This document shows, in pieces, positions 19,253-38,100 of a stretch of 64,000 nt of DNA. The stretch spans positions 381,110-445,109 of the forward strand of contig RQTK01000336.1 in assembly GCA_003991915.1 (NCBI GenBank). Reading direction: 5' to 3'. Under the pieces are notes generated by a model that ran no database searches, was not told where the DNA came from, and saw only the letters and a program-made list of their open reading frames with translations. How positions within the stretch are numbered: position 1 is the first letter of the stretch; every line of letters begins with the position of its first letter. The position numbers and the translations under genes were made by a program. Source of the stretch: Elysia chlorotica (taxonomy: Eukaryota > Mollusca > Gastropoda > Plakobranchidae).

Positions 19253-22200
19253 AAGTGTAGCGGTTTGATAATTTTCTGTATCCTGTTTTTGTTTTTGTTT
19301 TCCATGCCTAAGATATTATGTTCAATGTTAGAAGTGTTTTGTTTGAATCACTAAGCTTGTTAGACTAGAACTTCATAGCGTCATTTTGCTAGCAGAATCG
19401 CACATCTCATATTTTTGTAGTTCCAAGATAATGATTCTTGTATTCCTAAGCCAAATTTCTATTATATTCTTTGTTTATACTTATAGTTTAAATGAAAAAA
19501 AAAGGACAGATTTAGATTTTATCTTCACCATAAGATAAATGCTGCTCTAACAAACATGTTGATAGTATGATACGCTACTGTCAAAATCAGAGATATATGT
19601 CATCCTGTTAGACGTATGGCGAGACATGTGTATACTATTTAACGATGTTATTGATGTTCTCATCTAATTCAGTATCTTTCATCAATGATATTCGAAAACT
19701 TAGAATATGAGAATGCTATCCATTAATAGGAAATGGTAATGCTATTTTTTGCTAGTCAGTTTAACTCGCGCAGTTCCACCGCATAAATATAAGCGGTGAG
19801 TGTAGACATGTCATAGAAAATTCTCTTTATATGTTTGTCCTCATTCAGAAGTCTTCACTGTAAACACGAAATAATGTAAGGAAAATTTTGTTACATTGTT
19901 CTTCTGTTAAACAGGGGCTGGTGGTTGTTTATGTTGTTGTTGTCTGTTTGTTTTTCTAAATAGATCAGTTACAATTTTTTAACACAGGTCGCTCTTTAAT
20001 ATTATATAAGCTTGGGACAAGAGAAACTTTTTGTCTGTTTACAAGAGGTTCATCTGATGTAGTTTCCACAGCACATATTTTAAATGGATGAACTTCCATA
20101 GATCGTTGTCCATTTTTTACAATTGACAAATCAATATGTAGGACTCTAAAATTTCTTGTTGAAAAAAGAGTAAGTCCAGTGAAATTACTGTAATTGTATT
20201 ATTATCCCAAACCCATGGCTAACCCAGTGCAACCAATTCGTTTTTTTCTTTCTTTAAAAAAACAACAAACTATTAGTTGTGCAATTCCACTGTGCCTTTT
20301 TCATTTGCACCTACAGTGTATGTATACAGTATTTTGTTCTTATTTAACCCTCTGAGCCTCATTCCTAGATATCTACATGTATATACATGTGTATCTTGTT
20401 CTCTTATTCTACTTTTAAATTTCTGTCTTTGTTTACATTTGTTTTTGTCTTTATTTTTCTGTAAAGAGATGTTGCAGTAATGTGTATGTGTGTTTATACA
20501 ATAACACTTCCTTTTTTACGCCGTGCATTCTTTCATATCTTATGGAAGAAATATAATTTATTAGCGATGACCGGCAGATCTTTGCTAGTCTTATTTTAAA
20601 CTAGATTTAGAGTGTCTTAAATGCAGCTTTGTTAGTCTTGCGACACTTCAGGATCATTGTATCCAAGGATGGGTATGGGATTAGTTTGTTGGATCTAAGA
20701 TAGTTTACTTTACTAAAGACTGACAAGAAAAAATGTAGGGGATGTTTATTTGTTCCTTGAATGTAGTTCAATGTGTTCTTTGCGTCCGAGTTTGTTGTCT
20801 TCGAGTTCTTCAGTACCCCCAAAGTAGTGCACCCATGTGATGTGAAAAGGTTAAAACACCCACAGTATGTTTTCTTTTTATTTCCTAAACAAATAAAGCT
20901 GCCTTACTTTAAGTTTAAAATGTCATAGCTAATTTTTTTTTCTGTTGCTGTTCCATTGTATGTGCATGTATATCCAACCTTGAAACTTGTATCTGATTTA
21001 GCTCCATGAAACTGAAATCTTAGTTGTATTCGGATTTTATGTAGCTGTTTTTTGTGTCTAATCTGCATGATTACCCGGTACCACAGATAAATTAAGCCTT
21101 CACCTTAACTTTGATCTGTGCTTTATATGTATCATATACATACATATATTCTCCCAACACCCAAGTGCTTATGTAAACGGACACCTTCAGATACAATCCT
21201 GTTGAGGCTGTATTGTTTTTTGCTCAAAATGAGACCAGAAAATTATTATTGAAACTTTATTTATCTCTCTTAACAAAATAATTAGTTATTATGTAAACAT
21301 TATTTTCTGTATACCTGTTTTAACTCGAGACCAATCTCAATAATCTAATTTTTCTTTGAATTATCTTCGATTATTGAATCTGATTTTTCTCTATTCCTAA
21401 TTTGAGACCAATTAGTTAGTTTTGCTTGTTATGTGTTGAAAAACATATCAAATATACTGGTGGATGAAAAAATTGTCTCAGAATCTCCTTGTGATCTTGC
21501 CTGAAATTTAAAATGTTTTGTTTGCTTTAGAACATCACATTCACTTGATTTTTTCTTTCTTTTTTTTTTCCCCAACCTATAATTTCTATTATTAATTACA
21601 ATATCGTCTGTGCAATGAAACAACATATTTTGCATCCTTACTGCATAAAATTAACATTACAGGGGCCATGGCCGTGTCAGTTTATAGTTTATCTGCTTTG
21701 AATTAAATAAATTCAGCCTTGCTTAATTAAAACAACACTTTTTCCTCAGTTGCATGGGGTTTTCCTTATCAGAATTCCAAAACTAAATGAAGTTTCTGAT
21801 TTTGTAAGCATCTAGGGGAGGTTAATTGTCTTCTCTCTTTCTTTCTTAAAATTTATTGCTATTTTCATATTGTCAATAATAATACATTTTGGAAGCCTTA
21901 AAGTTTTTGTCTACAATTTTAAAGAATTGACAAACGTCAGTTGGAATGTCAAACTATGGCACCATTACCTGGTTGTTTATAGTCATATAATTATGTTTGA
22001 TTTGTTTTTCAAAGCCTTTCATTTTTATTTGACTTAATGTTGATTGAGAGATAAACATGCCTTTGTAAATAGTGATTATCTTTGTGTATGCCATTTATAA
22101 AGTCTAACTGGTGGTGTTTTTTGTGTCTTGCCTAATCAAAATAGTTGTTAATATTGTACATTTGGTTTCCATGGTGCATGTTCACTGATAACATCTTTAT

Positions 22201-22371
22201 GATAAGATTTTAAATAAATGAACTCATCAAACAAATTGGAGAAAGCGTATCTAATACTTGTAATTGAAAACATATGACTTAGCAATATCCTGCCAATTGT
22301 CATTGTTGATAATCATACCTTCACACATATACATTATATAATTACATGTTTGCACATGGACTTTTTCTCTC

Positions 22372-22465
22372 TGTAAAGGATCCCCCTAGGGAATCCTAGA
22401 AGAAACCCAGAGAGAAAGAGAGAGATAGTAAAGATCCACTCTCTCTCCTCATAGAGAACCACATG
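22372..22465 (+). repeat. Interspersed repeat R, diverged copy
   Basis: TAGGGAATCCTAGAAGAAAC, a GA-rich core and CTCATAGAGAACC parallel the copies at 4631 and 44311. Confidence 0.4.
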
Positions 22466-25400
22466 ATTTTTGGAAATCTTTGCCAACTTTGCACTATTGC
22501 AAGAGTATCCAGTATTGAATGAAAAGTTTGATTGTCTCTGATCAGAAAATAAGAAAATGACACTAATGCGTTGGACAGTTTTTGAAGCTTTGATCATAAT
22601 ACTTTAAAAAAAAAATAAAAATTCTCTAATAAAGGAACCCTGTGGATACCCGTACTTACATGTCCCATCTTCATCGTAGAGTGTATAACTATAAGTGATT
22701 ACACGTAACATGAAAACGATGAATTATCTCTGTAGTTAAACCTTTGTCTGTTTCTGGGAATAGTCTGTCAAGAAGGCATTTGTGCAGAGAAGTTTTCGTG
22801 ATTAAAGAATATGTATGTAATCCTGTGGTAAAGGGAAAATAGATAAACTGGGATGTGTGAAAGAAGTAGTAAAGGTGGACGGGAAACAGATTTGTCAAAA
22901 ACATATTAACGATTAGAATTTGGATTTTTGAGCTGTTAAATGTGTACTTGTATTTGTTTGGATAGGAATTTTAGATGAAAATGCAATTATGGGATTTTGA
23001 TAACATCAATTTGTTTGTATTTTTGTTTGGATAAATACTCATTTTATTAAAAAAAAAACAACAATAAAACAAAACCAAAAAAGACAACACTACAAAAAAG
23101 TTTAATACAGCAAAACTTGTAAACTAAAACTGCATCTCTTGCTATTGTAGTACTGCTATGGGAAGATCCTTCCGTAACATTTCATTTTTATAACTAAGAT
23201 AGTAAGAAAGTTTTTGCGGTAGTTTTTATGCGGAGGTTATAAAAATAGAAGGCATTGGCAAGCTATCAATTTTTTAATGCCGTTATTTAAAAAAAATTCC
23301 ATTGCAGTTGGTTGCATAATTTCCCTTTGTCAACTTAAAAAAAAATCCTTTTTGTTTAGTGTGATCAAATAAGCAATGACTGCAGGCTACATGTGCACAC
23401 ATGCTCATGTGCTTCTCTCTTTTTTTGAAAAATAAATAGGTTTTAGTGATGAAATTTTCTGTTGGCTTACTATTACTTAAAATACACCTGAAAACACTAT
23501 CATTTGAGATTTCCGATATAATTATAATATGTGTAATATATCCATTTTTGTTTTGTTTTTACCAAACACTCAAATTTTGTTTAAAAAATTTTCCATTGCT
23601 TTTTTTTTTACTTTGAGTGTGCCTATATTTCAAAAACTACAAAAGAGGTTTATAACAAACTGTTAATGTAATAATGTAATCTTCATTTGCACATGTATGA
23701 TATTAACTGATTGAGCACATTCCTTTCATCTGGTGCTAAATTAATTATTCTACTTTCAAAGACTTTATTCTGCTTTTAAATGATAATACATAATATGTAT
23801 TGAAATGACAAATATTGTTAGATTATTTTCTTGCTTTAACATTTTCCCCCCTCCAAAATAATTGTTCATCTTTTTTGTATACAATATCAACCTTATTTTG
23901 TTTTTCTGTATTCTTTAATGGCAGGAAAGTCAATTCATAAAATTAAATGGATGTGATTTTTGTAACCCATTCGTCTTATTTTGTATTAACTTCATTTGCA
24001 TGTCTGTATTCATCACCAATACTGGTAGCAAACTATGAGTCTCTTTAATGATTGTGTGGCAACAACCTTACATTAAAGTTTCATATTAAATTATCTTAAA
24101 GTTAAAGAAACATCTGTAAGGTATTACATAAAGTCAAAGGAATCAGCTTAACTCAACGGAGTCATACAGTCAGTATTTTGCAAGCAATGCTCAGGAAATT
24201 GCACTATTTTAATTTTTTTTTTTTTCAAAGTTCATCTTTTGAACCAATAAAGATTGAATAAAGAATTGTAGATTTGAAAACCAGCTTTTTATCTTTCCAA
24301 TAAAATGTCTATTTCAGCGCTTACATGTACGCAAGGTGACTTTGTTGAGTTAAGATAAACCCTTTTTTAAGATAAGGTCTGACTTTATAATCGTTATTCC
24401 CTTGTTTCTCATTGAACAGTCACCTTGACTATCAAATATAAATTTAGGATAAAGTAATTTTCTGACTTTTAAGATGTTTGTCTTGTAAGTGTATTCCAGT
24501 GCATATCTAAACATGAAATCTAGCCACATAAAAGCTATCTGAGAACACACTTACATGTACTTCATAAGAGCTAAACATATTTGAAACTTTTAGATGTGAC
24601 GATAAATGGGTTCTTAACATTCAAAATGTTCATTGTTTGTCATTATTCCATAATCATTTTGTTGGGCACAACATAGCCGTTACTGTGCTGACGTGCCGTA
24701 AAACAAACTCACTCAATCCTTTTGTTAGCTCCCTTTTTGTGCCATAAAATGGGCGTAAAAAACTTGAAACCACCAATTCATCCAGAAACAAAACTTACTC
24801 AATATTGTGTTTCTTTTCAAACATTTGCTAAGTCATTCAACCTCATGACCTCAAATCTCCCTAAAATAACTGGAGGAAATAAGAAAATACATTAATTTCA
24901 TTGCTTTTTGTGTTTCTCATCAATATAGAATTAAAATAGTTCATAAGTCATCCTATATAATAATGTTATTAATGTCAAGATATTATTATGCAATTATATC
25001 TGATTTATTTAGTAGACACATGTTTCATATCTGTTGTAGGCCTAACCTTCATTTAAGCAAAACACACTTTGTATCTGTATACTGATTCCAACGTGTAGTC
25101 AAGTGTAAGATGCATTCATTATTTCATATTACTTTCTCAATGAGTTCTATTATATGTAAATAATATGTGTTATTCCATTAGCAGCATTTAACTTTGTGTG
25201 ATTAAATGTTATTGTTAACAGCATGTTTTATCATTATCGATTATCATATATATATCTATGTACCCCAAATGCTTACAAATTATTTAAAGGGCAATTCCAG
25301 TGATTAATTTAATAAGTGAAGGGTCGTTCAGATGCAAAGTTTTTCTATACTGAGTCTTATATAATTTGTTAACAAAGCTCCCATAACCATATGAAAAGGC

Positions 25401-25797
25401 GATTGATATTAAAACTTTGCACCTAAATTACCACTCTCAATACAAGTTACTGTTATTTGTTTATTATAATTACATGTACATATTGTACTTCCATGTGAGC
25501 CAGGTCACACTTTTTGTATTTGGTTGGTTTGTTTGAGTTTATGGAAAGAAAACAAGAAAAAGAACAAACTCAGACCCGTCAGCAACAGTCTAGAGAGTTC
25601 ATTGCCTTGTGAGACTGAAAACAAAATTAGTTTTAGTTCAGGCCTCTAGATTTCTTGTGAAACATAGGGCCAAGAGAAAAAAAGTTAAGTCTAGTGCAGT
25701 ATTGCATGATGCTAAAGGGTAAATACAAAAAAAAGCTATCTTAACGTTTAACATTGAGATGTGAATTAAAGAGCACAAGTCCATCTATCTTGAGGAA

Positions 25798-25945
25798 TAT
25801 GGTAGCGCTGTGGTTTGAGCGTCGGCTTGCAAAAGCGATAAAGTCTTTGGATTCTTTCTCTGGTGGACACATTTTCCCTTCTGGTTGGGTCGGTGTCACT
25901 GTCAGTACGTGTAATGTATTACATGTATCGTGATTGGCTAAGTCT
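25798..25945 (+). mobile_element. tRNA-derived SINE, diverged
   Basis: A tRNA-like head, GGTAGCGCTGTGGTTTGAGC then GTCGGCTTGCAAAAGCG and TTTGGATTCTTTCTC (decayed B box), precedes GGTTGGGTCGGTGTCACTGT, the junction sequence of the 53793-54039 SINE. The 3' body is decayed. Confidence 0.6.
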
Positions 25946-26840
25946 CCAGTATTTCTCTGGAATACTATCAGCAATACATGAACAGCCTAGTTGCAGATAT
26001 TGGTCGAAATGAAATCAACCTCTACATTTGCATCCATCTTTCTTAATTGTCAGATTTTATAGTAACTCAAGAATTTTATAGATGTATGTATTGAATTTCA
26101 AAGCACACTGTTTTAAAATTGTGATTAATTAATAGAAAACAGCTTCATTTTCTAGAACAAAGATATTTTGTAATCATGATTATTGGGTGATTGTACAGTA
26201 GAAATGCTTAAAGTTCATTCCTTTGCTTAATTTTGAAGTTAATTTGTTCTTCTCTTTGCTTTACGTTTTGCTTTCTTTGATCATTTTATGCATTTCACAA
26301 CAATAATAAATTGATATTTTGAAAAAAAAAATGTATGTCGTTGAATTTTTGGTTGTTGTAGTCCCACTCATTGGCTCAATGCAAGCAATACAGTATACCA
26401 TTTATCAAAACATGACTTGTGCTATTAAAAAATCGTCCTTCCTTTGCTAATCTCAAGCTAGTAGTATGCAGTATTATCAAATATGTGTATGAGTGTGTCT
26501 GTGAGAGAGAGAGAGAGAAGAGAGAAGGAGAGACAGAGAGACACACACACACATATATAGAAAATATTAAAAGGAAAATTGACCAATTTGCACTGGATCA
26601 CAACCCTTTTATTAAAAAAAATAATAAACAGTACAAGTTCACACGCAATGATTCAATGCAGAAACGTTTTACCTAATAAAAAAATACTTTCTTTGGTATA
26701 CAATAATGTGAAAAATAACACAAACTAACAAGTAACCAAAGTTATACATATTATTGTACATAGAAGAATACCAGCTATTTACAATAAAGAGAAAATGTGC
26801 TGCACATTGTATATAAACTTTGACTGAACTAATAATAGTA

Positions 26841-27032
26841 AATGTAAACAGACAAGCAAAAAAACAAACCTTGCATTTCATTCATTTTGTTACATGTGGC
26901 CATTAAGGATACAATAAAAACAATTTGTAACAGAAATCTAAACAGACAAGCAAAAACACAATACTTGCATTACAGCTTGAAACAAGTAGTCATTGGGGAT
27001 CCCATGCAAACAATTTATAGTAATAAATCTTA
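26841..27032. repeat. Tandem duplication of about 100 bp
   Basis: AACAGACAAGCAAAAA starts both copies (26847 and 26941), followed by matching CTTGCATT, CATTAAGGAT / CATTGGGGAT and AACAATTT blocks. Divergence is high. Confidence 0.6.
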
Positions 27033-27039
27033 TAAGACA

Positions 27040-27455
27040 TTGGTAGGGCGATGGTCTCCAAATCAGTCTCTGGATCAAACCCCACTACATGTATTGATAA
27101 ACATTTACTTGACCAATTTTTCCCTCTATTTGTTTCGTTGGTGTCCCACTGGTTGGACCAGTGTCAGTGTTATGTGACCAGCTGAGTCAGGAGTCATAAT
27201 ATTCCCACACTGTAACTGCGGGGCAGGTTGTAAATTGCGAAAGTACCAGCCGTTAGTCTTGAGATCGGTACACAACATAGCCTATTATAGTGCTGATGTT
27301 GGAATCTAAGCAACAAACAACAAAAAAGTCCATCCTCAAACTCAAAGAAACACCTGCTAATACATGCAAACACTATGTCAGATGTTAGTCTTGGAGCCGG
27401 TCCACAATACAGCCTATATTGTGCTGACAACTCACAATCAACTCAACTCAACTTG
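27040..27455 (+). mobile_element. tRNA-derived SINE plus second SINE tail
   Basis: Head GGTAGGGCGATGGTCTCCAA with B-box-like GGATCAAACCCC, then GTTGGTGTCCCACTGGTTGG, CAGTGTTATGTGACCAGCTG and GAGTCAGGAGTCATAATATT, ending near ATAGTGCTGATGTTGGAATC at 27310. A second tail fragment (27372-27455) has GTTAGTCTTGGAGCCGGTCC, ATATTGTGCTGACAACTCAC and ends ACTCAACTCAACTT. Confidence 0.65.
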
Positions 27456-27468
27456 ACCCCTTATTTAA

Positions 27469-27502
27469 CATAACCCTAACTCTAACCCTAACCTAACCAC
27501 TG
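27469..27502. repeat. Short telomere-like (CCCTAA)n tract
   Basis: AACCCTAACTCTAACCCTAA followed by CCTAACC, about five degenerate hexamers, directly after the SINE tail. Confidence 0.7.
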
Positions 27503-27540
27503 AGGAAAAGACAGAGACTGAATAGATGAGAAATTAAGGC

Positions 27541-27546
27541 TTTATT
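27541..27546 (-). terminator. OGG1 poly(A) signal
   Basis: AATAAA on the coding strand about 200 bases past the OGG1 stop codon; a second lies at 27558-27563. Confidence 0.6.
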
Positions 27547-27742
27547 CAACCAATATGTTTATTTTTTAGCTAAGCGTGCCCTCTACAAAAGTTGTTGCAT
27601 TCCAATGTAAACTTAACACCCAAAAATCACACTGTTGTAAGAACATTACATTAAAATTGACCATTTCATTCCTTGAGACTAAAATATTTTAAGCCATGTG
27701 TTAGCTTGTAAGCTATAAGTCAATGACTTTTTGCAAACATTT

Positions 27743-34090
<6,348 letters not shown>

Positions 34091-35115
34091 GTTGTTTATT
34101 TTGAAACTCTTCACACCGCGTTGGAGAAATTAAAAATAGATCTAACGAAGAGGAGTGATTTCCCATTGTCGCTATGGGAATGTTTACAAAATGGCGGTGA
34201 TCTACTGCAGAGGCTGATAATACAAAGAGAAAAATGTATGATATACTACATTTTAACGTTATGTTTTATTATTTTTCTTGCTATGTTTTTGAAACAATCT
34301 GACTTGAGATTGTATTTGATTGGAACAGTAGAGGCCTATTCATCTTTCATATGGAATTCTCTTTCACAAACCTATTCTTACATAGCCGAAGGCCCATAAC
34401 CGCATCCACCATCAATTTTATGTGATTCATGTGTTATTCATGAATCAGGTTTCCTAGGATTTAAAACGTTACTTGATAATGACTTCATTTCAGTTCATTA
34501 ATGACTTAGGTTGATTGATAGTAGAAGTTTCAATAGTCTCTAGCCTTTTACCATCTAAAATATAAACTGCCCTTTTCCTGCAGTCATAATAATCACACAA
34601 ATTGAAACCAGCTTGATTCTTCCACAAATTTTATGCTTTGATTAGTTTTTCTTCCCTTATGTAAATCAAAGAATGTAATTGCATTTGACAACGTTTATAC
34701 CCATATTTAGGCAGAAACGTTATGGGAAATAGTGTGTATCTATAAAGCGAAATTTGGACAAAAACACTATAGTGCGTATAGACTCAGCCAAGAATAATGA
34801 CAGGGCATTACTAGCTGAGATTTGAATCTCAAACGTCTCGTTCACCAGTCCAGAGAACTAACCTAATTAGTTATCTGGCACCCCCATAATTCTACACTTA
34901 AGGACAAGGTGTTATTTCATGACAATGGCAATGGTTCAAATGAATTGAATTGTGGCAAGTTCAATGTTATAATATTTTAATTTTATTTTTACAGGAAGAG
35001 ATTGAAATTTCAACTTGATTTCTGAGAAAGTATTTTCTGTTGAGCATTGATCGTTATTTTTTTCATCTTTCAGACTAAAAAAAAATGAAACCTTTATAAA
35101 TTATAAGCATTCAAA
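34091..35115. promoter_or_regulatory. Candidate bidirectional promoter between OGG1 and LRRIQ3
   Basis: The start codons of OGG1 (minus) and LRRIQ3 (plus) are 1,025 bases apart head to head. LRRIQ3 has a 5' UTR acceptor at 35071-35073, so its first exon also lies here. AAAATGGCGGTGATC near 34188 resembles a YY1-type motif common in shared promoters. A plus-strand frame (34070-34399, 109 codons) starts inside OGG1 exon 1 in antisense; its first 60 codons may be LRRIQ3 5' UTR rather than protein. A decayed tRNA-like sequence (minus, 34817-34886, B box GATTCAAATCTC) is a SINE remnant. Confidence 0.4.
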
Positions 35116-38100
35116 ATGGTGAGCATTCCCGACTGGGCAAGATTTGCTCAGCTGACTGACAACAAACAAAATGACAAGCAAAGTCTTCTTAACAAGTTCT
35201 ACAAACAGAAAGAAGTGGAAGCTGTTAAGTTAGCCGAAAAGCATGGGTGAGTAGAAAACTTGCAATAAAGAACATGGAACTGAAATTAATTACCAAATTA
35301 TTTGAGTTTAAAACAAAATCAAAGCTCAATGGTCAAATGGTATGAATCACTTCTTCCATAATTTTCCTTCTTTGTTTTAAAAAAATTTTCACCTTGAAAA
35401 ATGATAATATTAGATTTACCATTGAATTAATTTATGAAGCAGAGTATAAAAAAAAATAATGATCTTGCTTTACCAATTAGCATTGCAACTAAAAAGAGTA
35501 TTTCGTTTTAAGTGAAAAGCGCACATACTTTTTATCCCTACAGTTCTTAAATTGTATCTTCTATGTAGTATTACAGGTAAAAACTTCTTCTCTGTTTGAT
35601 TATAGATTCACTTTTTCTTAGTTTCATTACAGATAAAAACTTTCCCCCCGATGATAACAGGCTTTCACCATTTTCTCTTTTTCATTACAGATACTTTCTA
35701 GACCCAACGGAAAAGGAGCTGCTAATACGTTGCAAGGAACAGAACCCAAATAAAAAAGACATCTCCGACTTTGAGTTGGTGCGACTACGAGGGGTTCATC
35801 TGCGCACATTGGGAGATATAGGAGCGTGCTTAAGATTAACAATCTGCTTGCTGTCCAACAACTTTATTACAAGAATTGACTCCCTGATAGCATGCAGAAA
35901 TTTGATAAAGCTCGACTTGCATTCAAACCAGGTTAGTGATTTACTGAGTAACTTATTATTGTTCTTTTTAAAGAATCAAGTTCAAAAGAGTTGTGTAACC
36001 TTTAACATTGCATTAATCTAGGCAGATTTCAAGCACACGCACTAGATTTGACTATTTTTTGTTTAATTTGTAACCCCCCCAAAAAAAATAAAAAATAAAA
36101 AAATAAAAATATAGATGTGATATTAATTTTATTATTTTGAAATGAAGGGTGGGCACCAATAACACCTGCTGGCTAAAGTGTATACCAGTGTCCTCAAAAG
36201 GTGAATGGCAGGATGGGAAAAGGTAAACACCCTTTTTTACAGTGGTTTAAGGGGATGTTTTGAATAATGTCCTTTGTTACATTTCTTTTTAAAATAAATG
36301 TGTGAGAGCCTTCTCTACAACACACTCATCAAATAATATTTGGCTATGACTAATACATTCCTCAGAAACATATAAGGCCCCTTTTTATAGGATGAAAATG
36401 GTCACACTCTATTAAGAGAGTGCAAAAATGTATCGTTATAGATCAAACACATCCTCTAGAGCGATTCATCGTGATAACATAGACTATCCTTAGAAGAACC
36501 ATGTTAAATATCTTTTAATAACTGTTTCAATTTTATGTGCTGTCACACTGAAAGGTACAAATCTGGACTTTTTAGGACAATGTTTGAAGAGCAGGACATT
36601 GTATTTTTCTGTATTTTTCTTCTCTTGATACGAAATTTTGAAATCATTATCTTAATAGACCAACTATGTGTTATTAGCAAGACAAATTGCTTCAGAATTA
36701 GAATTCATAAAATTTTCTTGAAACGAAATACTTCCATTTTTTACCTACATGCTTTAAGATAACATATCGACTTTAAAGTTCCAATCTGATTCATCCCAAG
36801 CTAACATCTGTGCCTGGATCACCATTTTGGGGAAGTCTCCGTCGACTCCAATCCCTTTATCTCCATGACAACCCACTTGGAAAGTTTGAAACCCTGCAGA
36901 TCCTGGGTTCCTCTCCGGCACTCACCATCCTGACTCTCTATGACACACCCTTGTCACTGAAGAAAAATTACAGGTGAATATAAACTTTCCTGCTTCCTTC
37001 AATCTAAATGAAATTGTGGAATACTATAATAGGCCCTATGCATACGTAGACTGCCAAAGTTTTCCACATTGTTAAAGATTCATAATTCATTTATTATCCT
37101 TTAGCAGGTACTTCTTTTTAGTTCATGCAGCAAAGAACAAAAACGAATTCTTACCCTTCCTTAAGGGCTTTCCTTTAATCATTTTGTAAATTTAAACTTT
37201 ACGTCCCTTTGATTACAGAAATATGTATCTCCTCTCTAGTATTACAGGTAAAAACCTCTTCCATCTTTGGTTATAGATACACTTTTTCTCAGTTTCATTA
37301 CAGATAAAAACTTTCCCCCCCGATGATAACAGGCTTTTACCATTTTCTCTTTTTCATTACAGATACTTTCTAGACCCAACGGAAAAGGAGCTGCTAGTAC
37401 GCTGCAAGGAGCAAAACCCAAATAAAAAAGACATCTCCGACTTTGAGTTGGTGCGACTAAGAGGGGTTCATCTGCGCACATTGGGAGATATAGGGGCATG
37501 CTTAAGATTAACAATCTGCTTGCTGTCCAATAACTTTATTACAAGAATCGATTCCCTGATAGCATGCAGAAATTTGATAAAGCTCGACTTGCATTCAAAC
37601 CAGGTTAGTGATTTACTGAGTGACTTACAATTGTCCTTTTTAAAGAATCAAGTTCAAAAGAGTTGTGTAACCTCTAACATTGCATTAATCTAGGTCAATT
37701 TCAAGCACACACACTAGATTTGACTATTTTTGAAAATTTGTAAAAAAAAAAACAAAAAACAGAGATGTGATATTAATTTTATTATTTAGAAATGGAGGGT
37801 GGGCACCATTAACACCTGCTGGCTAAAGCGTATACCAGGGTGCTCAAAAAGTGAATGGCAGGATAGGAAAAGATAAACCCTCTTTTTTACATTGGTTTTG
37901 GGGGATGTTTTGAGTAATGTCCTTAGTTACATTTCTTTTTTGAAATAAATTTGTGAGAGCCTCCTCTACAACACACTCATCAATAATATTTGGCTATGAC
38001 TAATACAATCCAAAGAAACATATGTGAGGCAACCAAGGTGAATAAGGCACAAGTCAAAATTTCAACTTTTGGAATTTTTTTACAGTGTGTTATAAAGTGA

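Larger units (their letters stand above)
19253..26500. other. AT-rich noncoding region (RNF26 3' UTR and intergenic)
   Basis: About 7 kb without an exon I can recognise on either strand. AATAAA at 20892-20897 could end RNF26 after a 1.6-kb 3' UTR; further AATAAA signals occur near 21707, 22213 and 24247-24262. It holds a repeat R copy (22372-22465) and SINE fragments (24664-24720, 25798-25945). Short frames of 60-90 codons here have no domain. Confidence 0.5.
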
